Assembly (NCBI GenBank): GCA_046727715.1 | Contig: JBKPDC010000319.1 | Location: 1 to 35,887, forward strand | DNA from: CAVQLX01 sp046727715 | GTDB taxonomy: Bacteria > Desulfobacterota > Binatia > DP-6 | Direction: 5' to 3' | Length of the DNA: 35,887 nt | Part shown: piece by piece, positions 24,139-31,844 of the stretch | Layout of the letters: every line of letters starts with the position of its first letter | Position numbering within the stretch: the first letter of the stretch is position 1 | The notes under the pieces: model-generated | The model's input: the letters and a program-made list of their open reading frames with translations, nothing else | What the model was told of the DNA's origin: nothing | The model's database searches: none | Made by a program: the position numbers and the translations under genes

Positions 24139-24835
24139 GCGGGAGGCCGTCGGCCGCTTCCCGTTCGGCACCGCCCGCATCCCGAACTTCGTCGGCGCCG
24201 AGCAAGCGGCGCAGCTGCTGCGCGAGATGGCGGTGTGGCGCCGCGCCCTCGTCGTCAAGGTGAACCCCGACGCGCCGCAGCTCGCCGTGCGCCGCCTCGC
24301 GCTCCAGGAGGGCAAGATCGTCTACATGGCGGTGCCACGGCTGCGCACCGAGAAGTGCTTCATCGAGATCGACCCGCAGCGGTTCGGCAAGCGCGCCGCG
24401 CTCGCGGCGAGCATCGCCGGCGCGTGCCGGTACGGCCGGGCCGTCTCCCCGCGCGAGATGCGACCGGTCGACCTGATCGTGTGCGGGTCGGTCGGCGTCG
24501 GCCGCGACGGCGCGCGCGTCGGCAAAGGCGGCGGCTACTGCGATCTCGAATACGGCGTGCTGCGCGAGGAAGGCAAGGTCCGCGAGTCGACCCCGATCTT
24601 GACCACGGTGCACCCGCTGCAGCTCACCACCGAGCGCATCCCGATGTTGCCGCACGACCTGCCGGTGGACTTCCTGGTGACGCCCGCGGAGGTCATCGCG
24701 ACGCGCCCGGCGCATCCGCGCCCGCGCGGCATCTACTGGGACCTACTGCGGTCGCTCAGGATCAACGCCATCCCGCTGCTGCGCAAGCGCCTGAAGCGCG
24801 GCGTCAGCGGGGCCCCGTCGCCGCGGCGACTCTGA
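24095..24835 (+). CDS. 5-formyltetrahydrofolate cyclo-ligase family protein
   Basis: A 246-aa member of the 5-FTHF cyclo-ligase (MTHFS/YgfA) superfamily; the classic enzyme converts 5-formyl-THF to 5,10-methenyl-THF with ATP. Seen: MTKAEIRQRIWKTIE at the start, an Arg/Lys-rich region, the glycine motif GKGGGYCDLE at 143-152, where the classic form is YGGGYYD, and a late segment DFLVTPAEVIAT. The motif with DLE is closer to the divergent MTHFS-domain (MTHFSD-like) branch, so the substrate is not certain. ATG 24095 is inside the trmI-like gene (44-base overlap in another frame) but has its own promoter-like sequence. The compound repeat element begins six bases after its stop. Confidence 0.82.
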   Translation: MTKAEIRQRIWKTIEREAVGRFPFGTARIPNFVGAEQAAQLLREMAVWRRALVVKVNPDAPQLAVRRLALQEGKIVYMAVPRLRTEKCFIEIDPQRFGKRAALAASIAGACRYGRAVSPREMRPVDLIVCGSVGVGRDGARVGKGGGYCDLEYGVLREEGKVRESTPILTTVHPLQLTTERIPMLPHDLPVDFLVTPAEVIATRPAHPRPRGIYWDLLRSLRINAIPLLRKRLKRGVSGAPSPRRL

Positions 24836-24840
24836 GAGAT

Positions 24841-25116
24841 CGACTCGAGACTTCGTCTCGGCTCGAGGTCGGACAGCGAGAATCCCGTCGTCGGAGAATG
24901 CGGACGCCGTGCCGCGGCCGGCAAAGCCGGCGCGGCAAACGTGACCAGGACCGGAAACCGCACGCCCGTAGGAAACCGAAGCGTCCCAGTGGCTCCGTGA
25001 ACGACTATCCTCACGTCTGCCGCGCCGGCTTTGCCGGCCGCGGCACGACGTCCGCCGGATCCACCGAACGTTGCATGCTCGCCTCCAGTTCCGACCCGAG
25101 ACGAAGTCTCGGGTCG
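24841..25116. repeat. Compound inverted-repeat (REP/MITE-like) element
   Basis: A symmetric element built from two hairpin types in the order A-B-spacer-B'-A'. B (24901-24944) and B' (25011-25054) are 44-base inverted copies with only two mismatches, separated by 66 bases. Each B is itself a hairpin, CCGGC-TTT-GCCGG at its core with GC-rich flanks. A (24841-24873) and A' (25090-25116) are also inverted copies, differing mainly by a 6-base gap. A' is a perfect 11-bp stem around GAA (25092-25116). No transposase is present. The right half is read as the C-terminus and stop codon of the HAD hydrolase gene. Sequence 24874-24900 and 25055-25089 between the hairpins shows no symmetry. Confidence 0.85.
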
Positions 25117-25865
25117 ACATCGGCCGCCAGCACGGCGGGCAGGTCCGGCAGCGCCCGCAGCACGAAGCGCGGCGGGGCGGCGTCGGGCGGCACGCCACGA
25201 CCATCGCGGTCGATCCACGCCGCATCGATGCCGGCGGCGTGCGCTGCGCCGACGTCCTCGGAGAACGTGTCGCCCACCAGGAGCGCGGAGTCGCCGGGCA
25301 CGCCCAGCAGGCGGAGTGCCGTCTCCACGACGAGCGGATGCGGCTTGCATCGCCCGAGCGACTCCGACACGACCACGGCGTCGACGCGTCCGAGGATGCC
25401 GTGGCGCTGGAGGATGTCGTAGGCGCTTGCGGTGTCGTCGAAGTTGCTCACCACCGCCAGGTGGTACGAGCGGCGCAGCGCATCGAGGAGCGCGGTGTGA
25501 TCGGGCGGCAGCACAGTGGCTGCGCCGAGCGCATGGTGGTGCGCCCGCGCGAGCGCCGCGCCGCCCTCGTCGCACGCCCGCGCGCCGCACCCGACGCGGG
25601 CGAGCGCGCGGCGGAAGCGCTCGCGCGACGGCTCCTCGACGTGCTCGCGGGCGCGCCGCCGCGCCATCTCCTCGCTCACCGCCGCCAGCGCGTGCCAGAA
25701 CACGTCCGGCCCGACTCCCGGTGCGTAGACGTCGAGCAGCGCACCGAGCCCCGCGAGCGTGGTCCGCACGGGCGTGCCGCCGATCTGGAGGACGGGCAAC
25801 CCGGCCGGTTCCGTGGCGATCAGGGTGCCGAAGAGGTCCAGGAGGATCGCTTGGTAGCGCGGCAT
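25011..25865 (-). CDS. HAD-superfamily hydrolase with repeat-derived C-terminus
   Basis: A 284-aa HAD hydrolase of the helical-cap type. Seen: motif I LLDLFGTL (nucleophile Asp10; the usual second Asp is Phe12), an all-helical cap (about 30-110), motif II VVSNFDD, motif III Lys in GRCKPHP and motif IV LVGDTFSEDVGAA. The missing acid/base Asp is seen in a DxFGT subgroup and may shift the reaction away from simple phosphatase chemistry. The natural domain ends near LPAVLAADVD; the last ~35 residues and the TGA are encoded by the A'-B' arm of the repeat element. The start ATG 25865 lies four bases after the DUF2203 stop, so the two form one operon. The substrate is unknown. Confidence 0.83.
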   Translation of the reverse strand: MPRYQAILLDLFGTLIATEPAGLPVLQIGGTPVRTTLAGLGALLDVYAPGVGPDVFWHALAAVSEEMARRRAREHVEEPSRERFRRALARVGCGARACDEGGAALARAHHHALGAATVLPPDHTALLDALRRSYHLAVVSNFDDTASAYDILQRHGILGRVDAVVVSESLGRCKPHPLVVETALRLLGVPGDSALLVGDTFSEDVGAAHAAGIDAAWIDRDGRGVPPDAAPPRFVLRALPDLPAVLAADVDPRLRLGSELEASMQRSVDPADVVPRPAKPARQT

Positions 25866-25869
25866 GCCG

Positions 25870-26292
25870 TCACTGCAGGACACGCGAGTCGGTGGCACCC
25901 GCGATCGGCCGGCGACGGGCAAACCCCTCACCCTCGCGATGCCAGAACGCGACCTCGCGCTCGCCGAACTGCCAGCACAGCAACGCCGGCGCGCCCTCCA
26001 CCTCGGCCGGGAAATCGACGAGTCCGAGCTCGATGTCCTTCAGCTGCGCGCCCGACTGCTCGATGTCCTGTGCGACGCTGCTCAGTTCCTCGATGAGCGC
26101 GCGCGCTGCCGGCCGCGTCCGCACCAGCGCCTCACCGGTGAGCAACTCCGAGGCCACGCCGAGCGCCGCCGCCGCGGCGCACCGCTCCGCCTCGAGTCCC
26201 AGGGCGCAGCGCTGCAGCCGCTCGACGAGCATCGCGAGGCGAGGCACCTCGGCGTTGGCTTGCTCCACCGTGAAGCGCTTCCCATGCGTCAC
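25870..26292 (-). CDS. DUF2203 family protein
   Basis: A 140-aa soluble helical protein matching DUF2203 by eye: the N-terminal FTVEQANAEVPRL, a central charged helical region, and the conserved C-terminal half GAQLKDIELGLVDFPAEVEG, LLCWQFGEREVAFWHREGEGF. The function of the family is not known to me. The start is GTG 26292, seven bases after a -10 box, so the message is probably leaderless. It is transcribed away from lon and is the first gene of a unit with the HAD hydrolase, four bases downstream. Confidence 0.85.
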   Translation of the reverse strand: MTHGKRFTVEQANAEVPRLAMLVERLQRCALGLEAERCAAAAALGVASELLTGEALVRTRPAARALIEELSSVAQDIEQSGAQLKDIELGLVDFPAEVEGAPALLCWQFGEREVAFWHREGEGFARRRPIAGATDSRVLQ

Positions 26293-26299
26293 GCCGCGG

Positions 26300-26328
26300 A
26301 GAGTAGCGGCTCACGCCGGGGGAGTCGA
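26300..26328 (-). promoter_or_regulatory. Promoter of the DUF2203-HAD unit (leaderless)
   Basis: Minus strand: -35 TCGACT (26328-26323), a 17-base spacer, -10 TACTCT (26305-26300), then seven bases to GTG 26292. There is no room for a Shine-Dalgarno. The -35 is 13 bases from that of the divergent lon promoter. Confidence 0.45.
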
Positions 26329-26341
26329 GGCGAAACGTGCC

Positions 26342-26370
26342 TTGTCGGACCGGGGGGGGTGGGCTACAGT
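26342..26370 (+). promoter_or_regulatory. lon promoter with a G8 tract in its spacer
   Basis: -35 TTGTCG (26342-26347), a 17-base spacer, -10 TACAGT (26365-26370), and ATG 26381 ten bases later. The spacer contains eight consecutive G (26352-26359). Slippage in this run would change the -35 to -10 distance. No heat-shock type (sigma32 or CIRCE) element is seen upstream of lon. Confidence 0.5.
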
Positions 26371-26380
26371 CCGCGCGGCG

Positions 26381-28813
26381 ATGGCCGACGAAGATCCGAG
26401 CGAGCTGTCCGGCGGCGAGACCGAGGCACCACGGCGCTTCTACGGCTTCGAGGAGGACGTCAGCGACGTTGCGGTCCCCGACGTCCTGCCCATCCTTCCG
26501 CTGCGCGGCCTCGTCATCTTCCCGTCGGCGATCGTCCCCTTGCTCATCTCGCGCGGTGCGTCGCTCAAGCTGGTCGAGGATCGCCTGAAGAACGATCGCA
26601 CGCTCGGGCTGGTGTCGCAGAAGAACCCCGAGGAAGAGTCCCCGGAGCCGGACGGGCTCTATTCGCGCGGGACCGCCGGACGGATCCTGAAGATGCTCAA
26701 GTATCCCGACGGCAGCGTGCGCATCCTCGTGCAGGGGCTCCGCCGCATCGAGGTGCTGTCCTACGAGCAGCGGCAACCCTACCTCGCCGCACGCGTCCGG
26801 CAGCTGCAGGACCTGCATGAGCCGTCGCAGGACACAGAGGCCCTGCAGGTCGCGGTGGTGAACCAGTTCGCGAAGTTCGTCTCGATGATTCCCTACCTCC
26901 CCGACGAGCTCCAGGTCGTCGTGATGAACATCAAGGACCCGGGCAAGGTGTCCGACCTGATCGCGTCGAACCTGAACATCTCGCTCGAGGAGAAACAGGA
27001 GCTGGTCTCGACGCTCGACGTGCGCACCCGGCTCGATCGTCTCTCCACCATCCTCGCGCGCGAGATCGAGTTGCTCGAGTTGGGGCACAAGATCCAGTCC
27101 CAGGTCCAGTCGGAGCTGAACAAGAACCAGAAGGAGTTCTACCTTCGCCAGCAGATGCGCGCGATCCAGCGCGAGCTCGGCGAGGGCGACTCGCGCACCG
27201 CCGAGCTCGACGAGTTGCGCCGCAAGCTCGACGAGGGCCAGCTGCCGCCCGAGGCGCAGAAGGCAGCCGAGCGCGAGCTCGACCGCTTGCGCATGATTCC
27301 GCCCGAGTCGGCCGAGCACAGCGTCGTTCGGACCTATCTCGAGTGGCTGATCGCGCTACCGTGGAACCTCTCCACCGAGGACAACCTGGATCTCCACCAC
27401 GCGCGGCAGGTGCTCGACGAGGACCACTACGACCTGGAGAAGATCAAGGACCGCATCCTCGAGTACCTCGCGGTCCGCAAGCTCAAACAGGATCCCCGCA
27501 GCCCGATCCTCTGCTTCGTGGGGCCGCCCGGCGTGGGCAAGACGTCGCTCGGACGCTCGATCGCGCGCGCCATGGGGCGCAAGTTCGTGCGGCTATCGCT
27601 CGGCGGCATCCGCGACGAGGCCGAGATCCGCGGGCACCGCCGGACGTACATCGGCGCGCTGCCCGGGCGCATCATTCAGAACCTCCGCCAGGTGGGCTCG
27701 AACAATCCGCTCTTCATGCTCGACGAGATCGACAAGCTCGGCATGGACTTCCGCGGCGACCCCGCCTCGGCGCTCCTCGAGGTGCTCGATCCGGAGCAGA
27801 ACTTCAGCTTCCAGGACCACTACCTCGACGTCCCGTTCGACCTGCGCAAGGTCCTGTTCGTCACCACGGCGAACATCCTCGACACGGTTCCGCCGCCGCT
27901 GCGTGATCGCATGGAGGTGATCGAGCTCGCGGGCTACACCGAGGAGGAGAAGCTCGAGATCGCCAAGCGGCACGTCATCCCGAAGCAGCTCACCGAGAAC
28001 GGCCTCACGCCGGAGAACCTGCGTTTCGAGGACGACGCGGTCGTCCAGATCATCCGCGCGTACACGCGGGAGGCGGGGCTGCGCAACCTCGAACGCGAGA
28101 TCGGGCGCGTCTGCCGCAAGGTGGCGCGCGCCATCACCGAGGGTCGCACGGAGCCGGTCCTGTGCACCCTCGAAAAGGTGCGCGAGCTCCTCGGGCCCGA
28201 GCGCTTCTTCTCCGAGGTCGCCGAGCGCACGGACGAGCCCGGCGTGGCGGTCGGCCTCGCCTGGACGCCGAACGGGGGCGACATCCTCTTCATAGAGGCG
28301 ACCCGCATGGCGGGCAAGAAGGGGCTCATGCTGACCGGGTCGCTCGGCGAGGTCATGAAGGAGTCGGCGCAGGCGGCGCTCAGCTGGGTGCGCTCGCGGG
28401 CCGCTCAGCTCGGCCTCCCGGCCGATTTCTTCGAGAACGCCGACATCCACCTGCACGTTCCCGCGGGCGCCATCCCGAAGGACGGCCCGTCGGCGGGCGT
28501 CACCATGGCGACGGCGCTCACCTCGCTCCTGACCGGACGTCCCGTGCGCCCTACCGTCGCGATGACCGGCGAGATCACGCTGCGCGGCAAGGTCCTGCCG
28601 GTGGGAGGAATCAAGGAGAAAGTGCTGGCCGCCCGGCGCGCCGGGATCGACACGCTCATCCTCCCACGGCGCAACGAGAAGGATCTGGAAGACGTGCCAG
28701 CCGGCGTGCGGGACACGCTCCGCTTCCACTTCGTCGACTCCGTCGACGAGGTGCTGGGACACGCGCTGGCGCCACGTCCTCCGCAGCGGGAGGCGCAGGT
28801 GGCGCGGGCCTGA
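26381..28813 (+). CDS. lon: ATP-dependent protease Lon
   Basis: Cytoplasmic AAA+ serine protease (810 aa) that degrades misfolded and regulatory proteins as a hexamer. Seen: the N-terminal LonB-type substrate domain beginning LPILPLRGLVIFPS, a long coiled helical region (about 200-310), Walker A GPPGVGKT from residue 381, Walker B MLDEIDK, the sensor region TANILDTVPPPLRDRMEV, and the protease domain with the Ser-Lys dyad: Ser704 in KDGPSAG and Lys745 in GGIKEK. This is the LonA (soluble) type. The start ATG 26381 follows the promoter by ten bases; the long in-frame opening upstream has no homology. galT starts 28 bases after the stop and is probably co-transcribed. Confidence 0.97.
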   Translation: MADEDPSELSGGETEAPRRFYGFEEDVSDVAVPDVLPILPLRGLVIFPSAIVPLLISRGASLKLVEDRLKNDRTLGLVSQKNPEEESPEPDGLYSRGTAGRILKMLKYPDGSVRILVQGLRRIEVLSYEQRQPYLAARVRQLQDLHEPSQDTEALQVAVVNQFAKFVSMIPYLPDELQVVVMNIKDPGKVSDLIASNLNISLEEKQELVSTLDVRTRLDRLSTILAREIELLELGHKIQSQVQSELNKNQKEFYLRQQMRAIQRELGEGDSRTAELDELRRKLDEGQLPPEAQKAAERELDRLRMIPPESAEHSVVRTYLEWLIALPWNLSTEDNLDLHHARQVLDEDHYDLEKIKDRILEYLAVRKLKQDPRSPILCFVGPPGVGKTSLGRSIARAMGRKFVRLSLGGIRDEAEIRGHRRTYIGALPGRIIQNLRQVGSNNPLFMLDEIDKLGMDFRGDPASALLEVLDPEQNFSFQDHYLDVPFDLRKVLFVTTANILDTVPPPLRDRMEVIELAGYTEEEKLEIAKRHVIPKQLTENGLTPENLRFEDDAVVQIIRAYTREAGLRNLEREIGRVCRKVARAITEGRTEPVLCTLEKVRELLGPERFFSEVAERTDEPGVAVGLAWTPNGGDILFIEATRMAGKKGLMLTGSLGEVMKESAQAALSWVRSRAAQLGLPADFFENADIHLHVPAGAIPKDGPSAGVTMATALTSLLTGRPVRPTVAMTGEITLRGKVLPVGGIKEKVLAARRAGIDTLILPRRNEKDLEDVPAGVRDTLRFHFVDSVDEVLGHALAPRPPQREAQVARA

Positions 28814-28841
28814 CCGCCCACCCGTCCCGTTCGCTCCCTGC

Positions 28842-29831
28842 ATGCCCGACCTGCGCAAGGATCCGCTCCTCGGCCGGTGGGTCGTCATCGGCACCGAACG
28901 CGTGCGGCGTCCGGGGGACTTCCGGGCGCCTCGGCTGCCCCGCCGCGGGGGGCCGTGCGTCCTGTGCGCCGGCCACGAGCGCGAGACGCCGCCCGAGGTG
29001 CTCGTCTACCGGGACAAGCCGGACGACGGCGGGTGGCGCGTGCGGGTGGTGCCGAGCAAGTTTCCGGCGCTGCGCGTCGAGGGCGATCTAGAGCGGCGCG
29101 GGCACGGGCTCTACGACCTGATGAATGGCATCGGCGCCCACGAGGTCGTGATCGAGTCGCCGCGACACGACGACGCCCTGGCGCGGCTGCCGGTCGCGGC
29201 GGTCGACGACGTCGTGCGCGCCTGGCGGGACCGCATCGGCGACCTGAAGCGCGATCAGCGCTTCCGTTCGATCGTCGTGTTCAAGGCCCACGGCCTGGGG
29301 GATGGCGCGGCCAGCGAGCACCCGCACTCGCAGCTGCTCGCCACGCCGATCCCGCCCCAGCCCCTCAACGACGAGATGCACCACGCGCGCGCCTACCACG
29401 ACTACCGCGAGCGGTGCCTGTTCTGTGACATCGTCCACCAGGAAGCGGAGGAGCGCAGCCGCGTGATCGTCGAGAACGAGCACGTCGTGGCCTTCGCGCC
29501 GTTCGCCGCCCGCTTCCCGTTCGAGACCTGGATCCTCCCGCGGCGCCACGCGCCGGCGTTCGAGCACGGCAGCGCGGCCGAGCTGCGCGACCTCGCGCGG
29601 ACGCTGCGGGCCGTGCTGCGCAAGCTCGAGCGCGCGCTCGGCGACCCGCCGTTCGAGTTCGTGCTGCACAGCGCGCCCTTCGCCGAGAGCGACAGCGCCT
29701 GGTACCACTGGCACCTGGAGATCACGCCGAAGCTCCCCTCTCCCGCGGGGGCCGACCGTGGCAGCGGATTCCACGTGAACCCGATGCCGCCGGAAGACGC
29801 GGCGCGCTTCCTGCGTGACACCGCCGATTAG
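28842..29831 (+). CDS. galT: Galactose-1-phosphate uridylyltransferase
   Basis: A 329-aa HIT-superfamily transferase exchanging UMP between UDP-glucose and galactose-1-P (Leloir pathway). Seen: LRKDPLLGRWVVIGTER at the start, a zinc CxxC near residue 40 (CVLC), GAHEVVIESP, the active-site HPH motif (His160, His162, in SEHPHSQL), a second CxxC at about 192 (CLFC), and the C-terminal YHWHLEITPKL segment. Length fits the bacterial type. An ADP-sugar or UDP-sugar phosphorylase of the same superfamily is a possible alternative, given glgA next door. The gap to glgA is 16 bases, and the two probably share the lon transcript. Confidence 0.88.
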   Translation: MPDLRKDPLLGRWVVIGTERVRRPGDFRAPRLPRRGGPCVLCAGHERETPPEVLVYRDKPDDGGWRVRVVPSKFPALRVEGDLERRGHGLYDLMNGIGAHEVVIESPRHDDALARLPVAAVDDVVRAWRDRIGDLKRDQRFRSIVVFKAHGLGDGAASEHPHSQLLATPIPPQPLNDEMHHARAYHDYRERCLFCDIVHQEAEERSRVIVENEHVVAFAPFAARFPFETWILPRRHAPAFEHGSAAELRDLARTLRAVLRKLERALGDPPFEFVLHSAPFAESDSAWYHWHLEITPKLPSPAGADRGSGFHVNPMPPEDAARFLRDTAD

Positions 29832-29847
29832 CGCGCCCGGCCCGACG

Positions 29848-31305
29848 ATGCGCGTCTGCATGCTCGCCTCGGAGGCCTTCCCCTACGCCAAGACGGGCGG
29901 CTTGGCGGACGTCATCGCCGGGCTGCCCGAGGCCCTGGTCGGACTCGGCGTGGAGGTGACGGTGGTGCTCCCCGGCTACCGCGCCGCGCTGCGCGCGGCG
30001 GGCGCCGTCGAGCGGCTCGTCCGCATCCGCGCCCCGGTTGCGAGCCGGCTCGAGCCCGCCCACGTCGTTCGCGTGCCCGGCGCGCGCGTCCCCACCCTCC
30101 TGATCGATGCCCCGCGCTACTTCGATCGTGAAGGGCTCTACGGCGAGGGCGGCCGCGACTACCCCGACAATGCCGAGCGCTTCGCGTTCTTCTGTCGCGC
30201 CGCGCTGGAGTGGTTACGAGGGCTCGGGACCCCGCCCGATGTGCTGCACTGCCACGACTGGCAGGTGGCCCTGGCCCCTGCGATGCTGCGCGCGACGGCG
30301 CCGCTCTACCCCGAGCTCCGTCGCGTCCGCCTCGCGCAGACGATCCACAACCTCGCCTACCAGGGACGCTTCCCGGCGTCCGCGTGGCATCTGCTCAACC
30401 TCGATTCCCGCTATTTCACCAGCGAGTGGCTCGAGCTCTGGGGCGACATCTGCTTCCTGAAGGCCGGGCTGGTCTTCGCGGACGTCCTCACCACCGTGAG
30501 CCCGCGCTATGCGCGCGAGATCCAGACTCCCGCGTTCGGCGAGGGTCTGGACGGCGTGCTGCGCGCGCGTGCCGGGCGCCTGCGCGGCATCCTGAACGGC
30601 ATCGACTACCGCATCTGGAACCCGGCGATCGATCCCGCCCTGCCCGTGCGCTACGACGCCACCGACCTCGGGGGCAAGGTCGGCTGCAAGGCCGACCTCC
30701 AGGGCGCCCTCGGCCTGCGCGGCGAGATCGACGCGCCGCTGCTCGGCATCGTGTCCCGCCTGGCCTGGCAGAAGGGCATCGACGTCGTGCTCGACGCGCT
30801 GCCGCCGCTCCTCGAGCAGTCGGCGGCGCAGCTCGTCGCACTCGGCAGCGGCGATCCGGACCTCGAGCGACGCCTCTGGGATCTGGCGGCCCACTACCCG
30901 GATCGCGTCGCCGTCCGTACCGGCATGGACGAGCTGCTCGCGCACCGCATCGTGGCGGGCGCCGATCTCCTCCTCATGCCGTCGCGCTACGAGCCCTGCG
31001 GGCTGAACCAGATGTATAGCCAGCGGTACGGCACCGTCCCGGTGGTGCACGCCACCGGCGGGCTCGATGATTCCGTCGTCGAGTTCGATGCGACGAGCGG
31101 CGAGGGCACCGGGTTCAAGTTTGCGCCGTGCACCGCGGCGGGACTGCGCGCGGCCCTGGACCGCGCACTCGCCGTCCGCCGTGACCCGGCCGCATGGCAG
31201 CGCCTCCAGCGCAACGGGATGCGCCAGGATTTCTCGTGGGACCGGTCGGCCCGCGCCTACCAGACCGTGTACGGGGCGCTCCTGGCCGCGCCGGCGGCGG
31301 CATAG
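29848..31305 (+). CDS. glgA: Glycogen synthase (ADP/UDP-glucose, GT5)
   Basis: A 485-aa GT5 glycosyltransferase that extends alpha-1,4-glucan from a nucleotide glucose. Seen: the N-terminal donor motif KTGGLADV with Lys15, LHCHDWQVAL, TIHNLAYQG, TTVSPRYAREI, GILNGIDYRIWNP, and the C-terminal catalytic region PSRYEPCGLNQMYSQRYG. Normal length. ATG 29848 is chosen because MRVCMLASEAFPYAKTGG is the conserved beginning; an in-frame GTG at 29815 inside galT would add 11 unrelated residues. No glgB, glgC or glgP is in the window. It is convergent with the ErpA/IscA-type gene, only 19 bases apart, with no obvious terminator hairpin. Confidence 0.94.
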   Translation: MRVCMLASEAFPYAKTGGLADVIAGLPEALVGLGVEVTVVLPGYRAALRAAGAVERLVRIRAPVASRLEPAHVVRVPGARVPTLLIDAPRYFDREGLYGEGGRDYPDNAERFAFFCRAALEWLRGLGTPPDVLHCHDWQVALAPAMLRATAPLYPELRRVRLAQTIHNLAYQGRFPASAWHLLNLDSRYFTSEWLELWGDICFLKAGLVFADVLTTVSPRYAREIQTPAFGEGLDGVLRARAGRLRGILNGIDYRIWNPAIDPALPVRYDATDLGGKVGCKADLQGALGLRGEIDAPLLGIVSRLAWQKGIDVVLDALPPLLEQSAAQLVALGSGDPDLERRLWDLAAHYPDRVAVRTGMDELLAHRIVAGADLLLMPSRYEPCGLNQMYSQRYGTVPVVHATGGLDDSVVEFDATSGEGTGFKFAPCTAAGLRAALDRALAVRRDPAAWQRLQRNGMRQDFSWDRSARAYQTVYGALLAAPAAA

Positions 31306-31324
31306 GGCGGCGGAGGTGTTTGCC

Positions 31325-31678
31325 TCACGCGGAGAACGACGAACCGCAGCCGCAGGTGTGGGTGGCGTTCGGGTTCACGAACTTGAACCCGCCCCCATGG
31401 AGGCTGTTCACGTAGTCGATCTGGAGGCCCTTCAGATATTCCGCGCTGGTCGGATCGACGCGCACCTGGACGCCCTCGAACTCGAGCACCTGGTCGCCCT
31501 CCTGGACCTGGTCGTCGAAGTCGAGGTGGTAGCTGAACCCGGAGCATCCGCCCCCGACCACGGCCACCCGGAGGGCGTGCCGCTCGGAAAGGCCTTCTCG
31601 GGCGCGGACCTTCCTCACCATCTCCACCGCATAGGGGGTGAGGGTGATCGTGGGCTCCGCTCCGGCAGGGCTGTTCAT
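31325..31678 (-). CDS. erpA: A-type Fe-S carrier (ErpA/IscA family)
   Basis: A 117-aa A-type carrier that receives Fe-S clusters from a scaffold and passes them to apo-enzymes. The three cluster-binding cysteines are present: Cys45 in GGGCSGF, and Cys109 and Cys111 in the C-terminal CGCGSSF. Also typical are ITLTPYAVEMVRKV at the start and GGGFKFVNPNATHTCGCG at the end. ErpA, IscA and SufA cannot be separated safely by sequence; no isc or suf genes adjoin it, which favours a stand-alone ErpA role. The start ATG 31678 is seven bases after a -10 box. A longer TTG start at 31714 would use the -35 element itself and was rejected. Confidence 0.9.
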   Translation of the reverse strand: MNSPAGAEPTITLTPYAVEMVRKVRAREGLSERHALRVAVVGGGCSGFSYHLDFDDQVQEGDQVLEFEGVQVRVDPTSAEYLKGLQIDYVNSLHGGGFKFVNPNATHTCGCGSSFSA

Positions 31679-31685
31679 GGCCCCA

Positions 31686-31714
31686 AAGGTAGAGGGGGCG
31701 CCGTCCCGAGTCAA
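31686..31714 (-). promoter_or_regulatory. Promoter of the erpA-like gene (leaderless)
   Basis: Minus strand: -35 TTGACT (31714-31709), a 17-base spacer, -10 TACCTT (31691-31686), then seven bases to ATG 31678. The predicted transcript starts at or one base before the A of ATG. One of the clearest leaderless candidates in the window. Confidence 0.55.
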
Positions 31715-31844
31715 CGTTTACCATATTCCCACTTGCGCACCGTCCGCCCATCGGGTCAGATGGCCCTCGCCGTTCCTCCGCTTCGTGCGCGCCTGCGAGA
31801 CACCACCGGGTCACATCCGCCCGGCGGGTGTCGCCTCCCGTGGC

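Noticed and set aside
24841..25116. CRISPR array or integron attachment site
   Set aside because: The units are inverted mirror copies, not direct repeats with spacers, and there is no cas gene or integrase nearby.
25031..26380. 450-residue upstream extension of Lon
   Set aside because: It runs antisense through the HAD and DUF2203 genes and the repeat element. Lon homology and a promoter place the start at ATG 26381.
31706..31714. TTG 31714 as a longer start for the ErpA-type protein
   Set aside because: The TTG is the first codon of the TTGACT -35 box, and the extra 12 residues have no family similarity.
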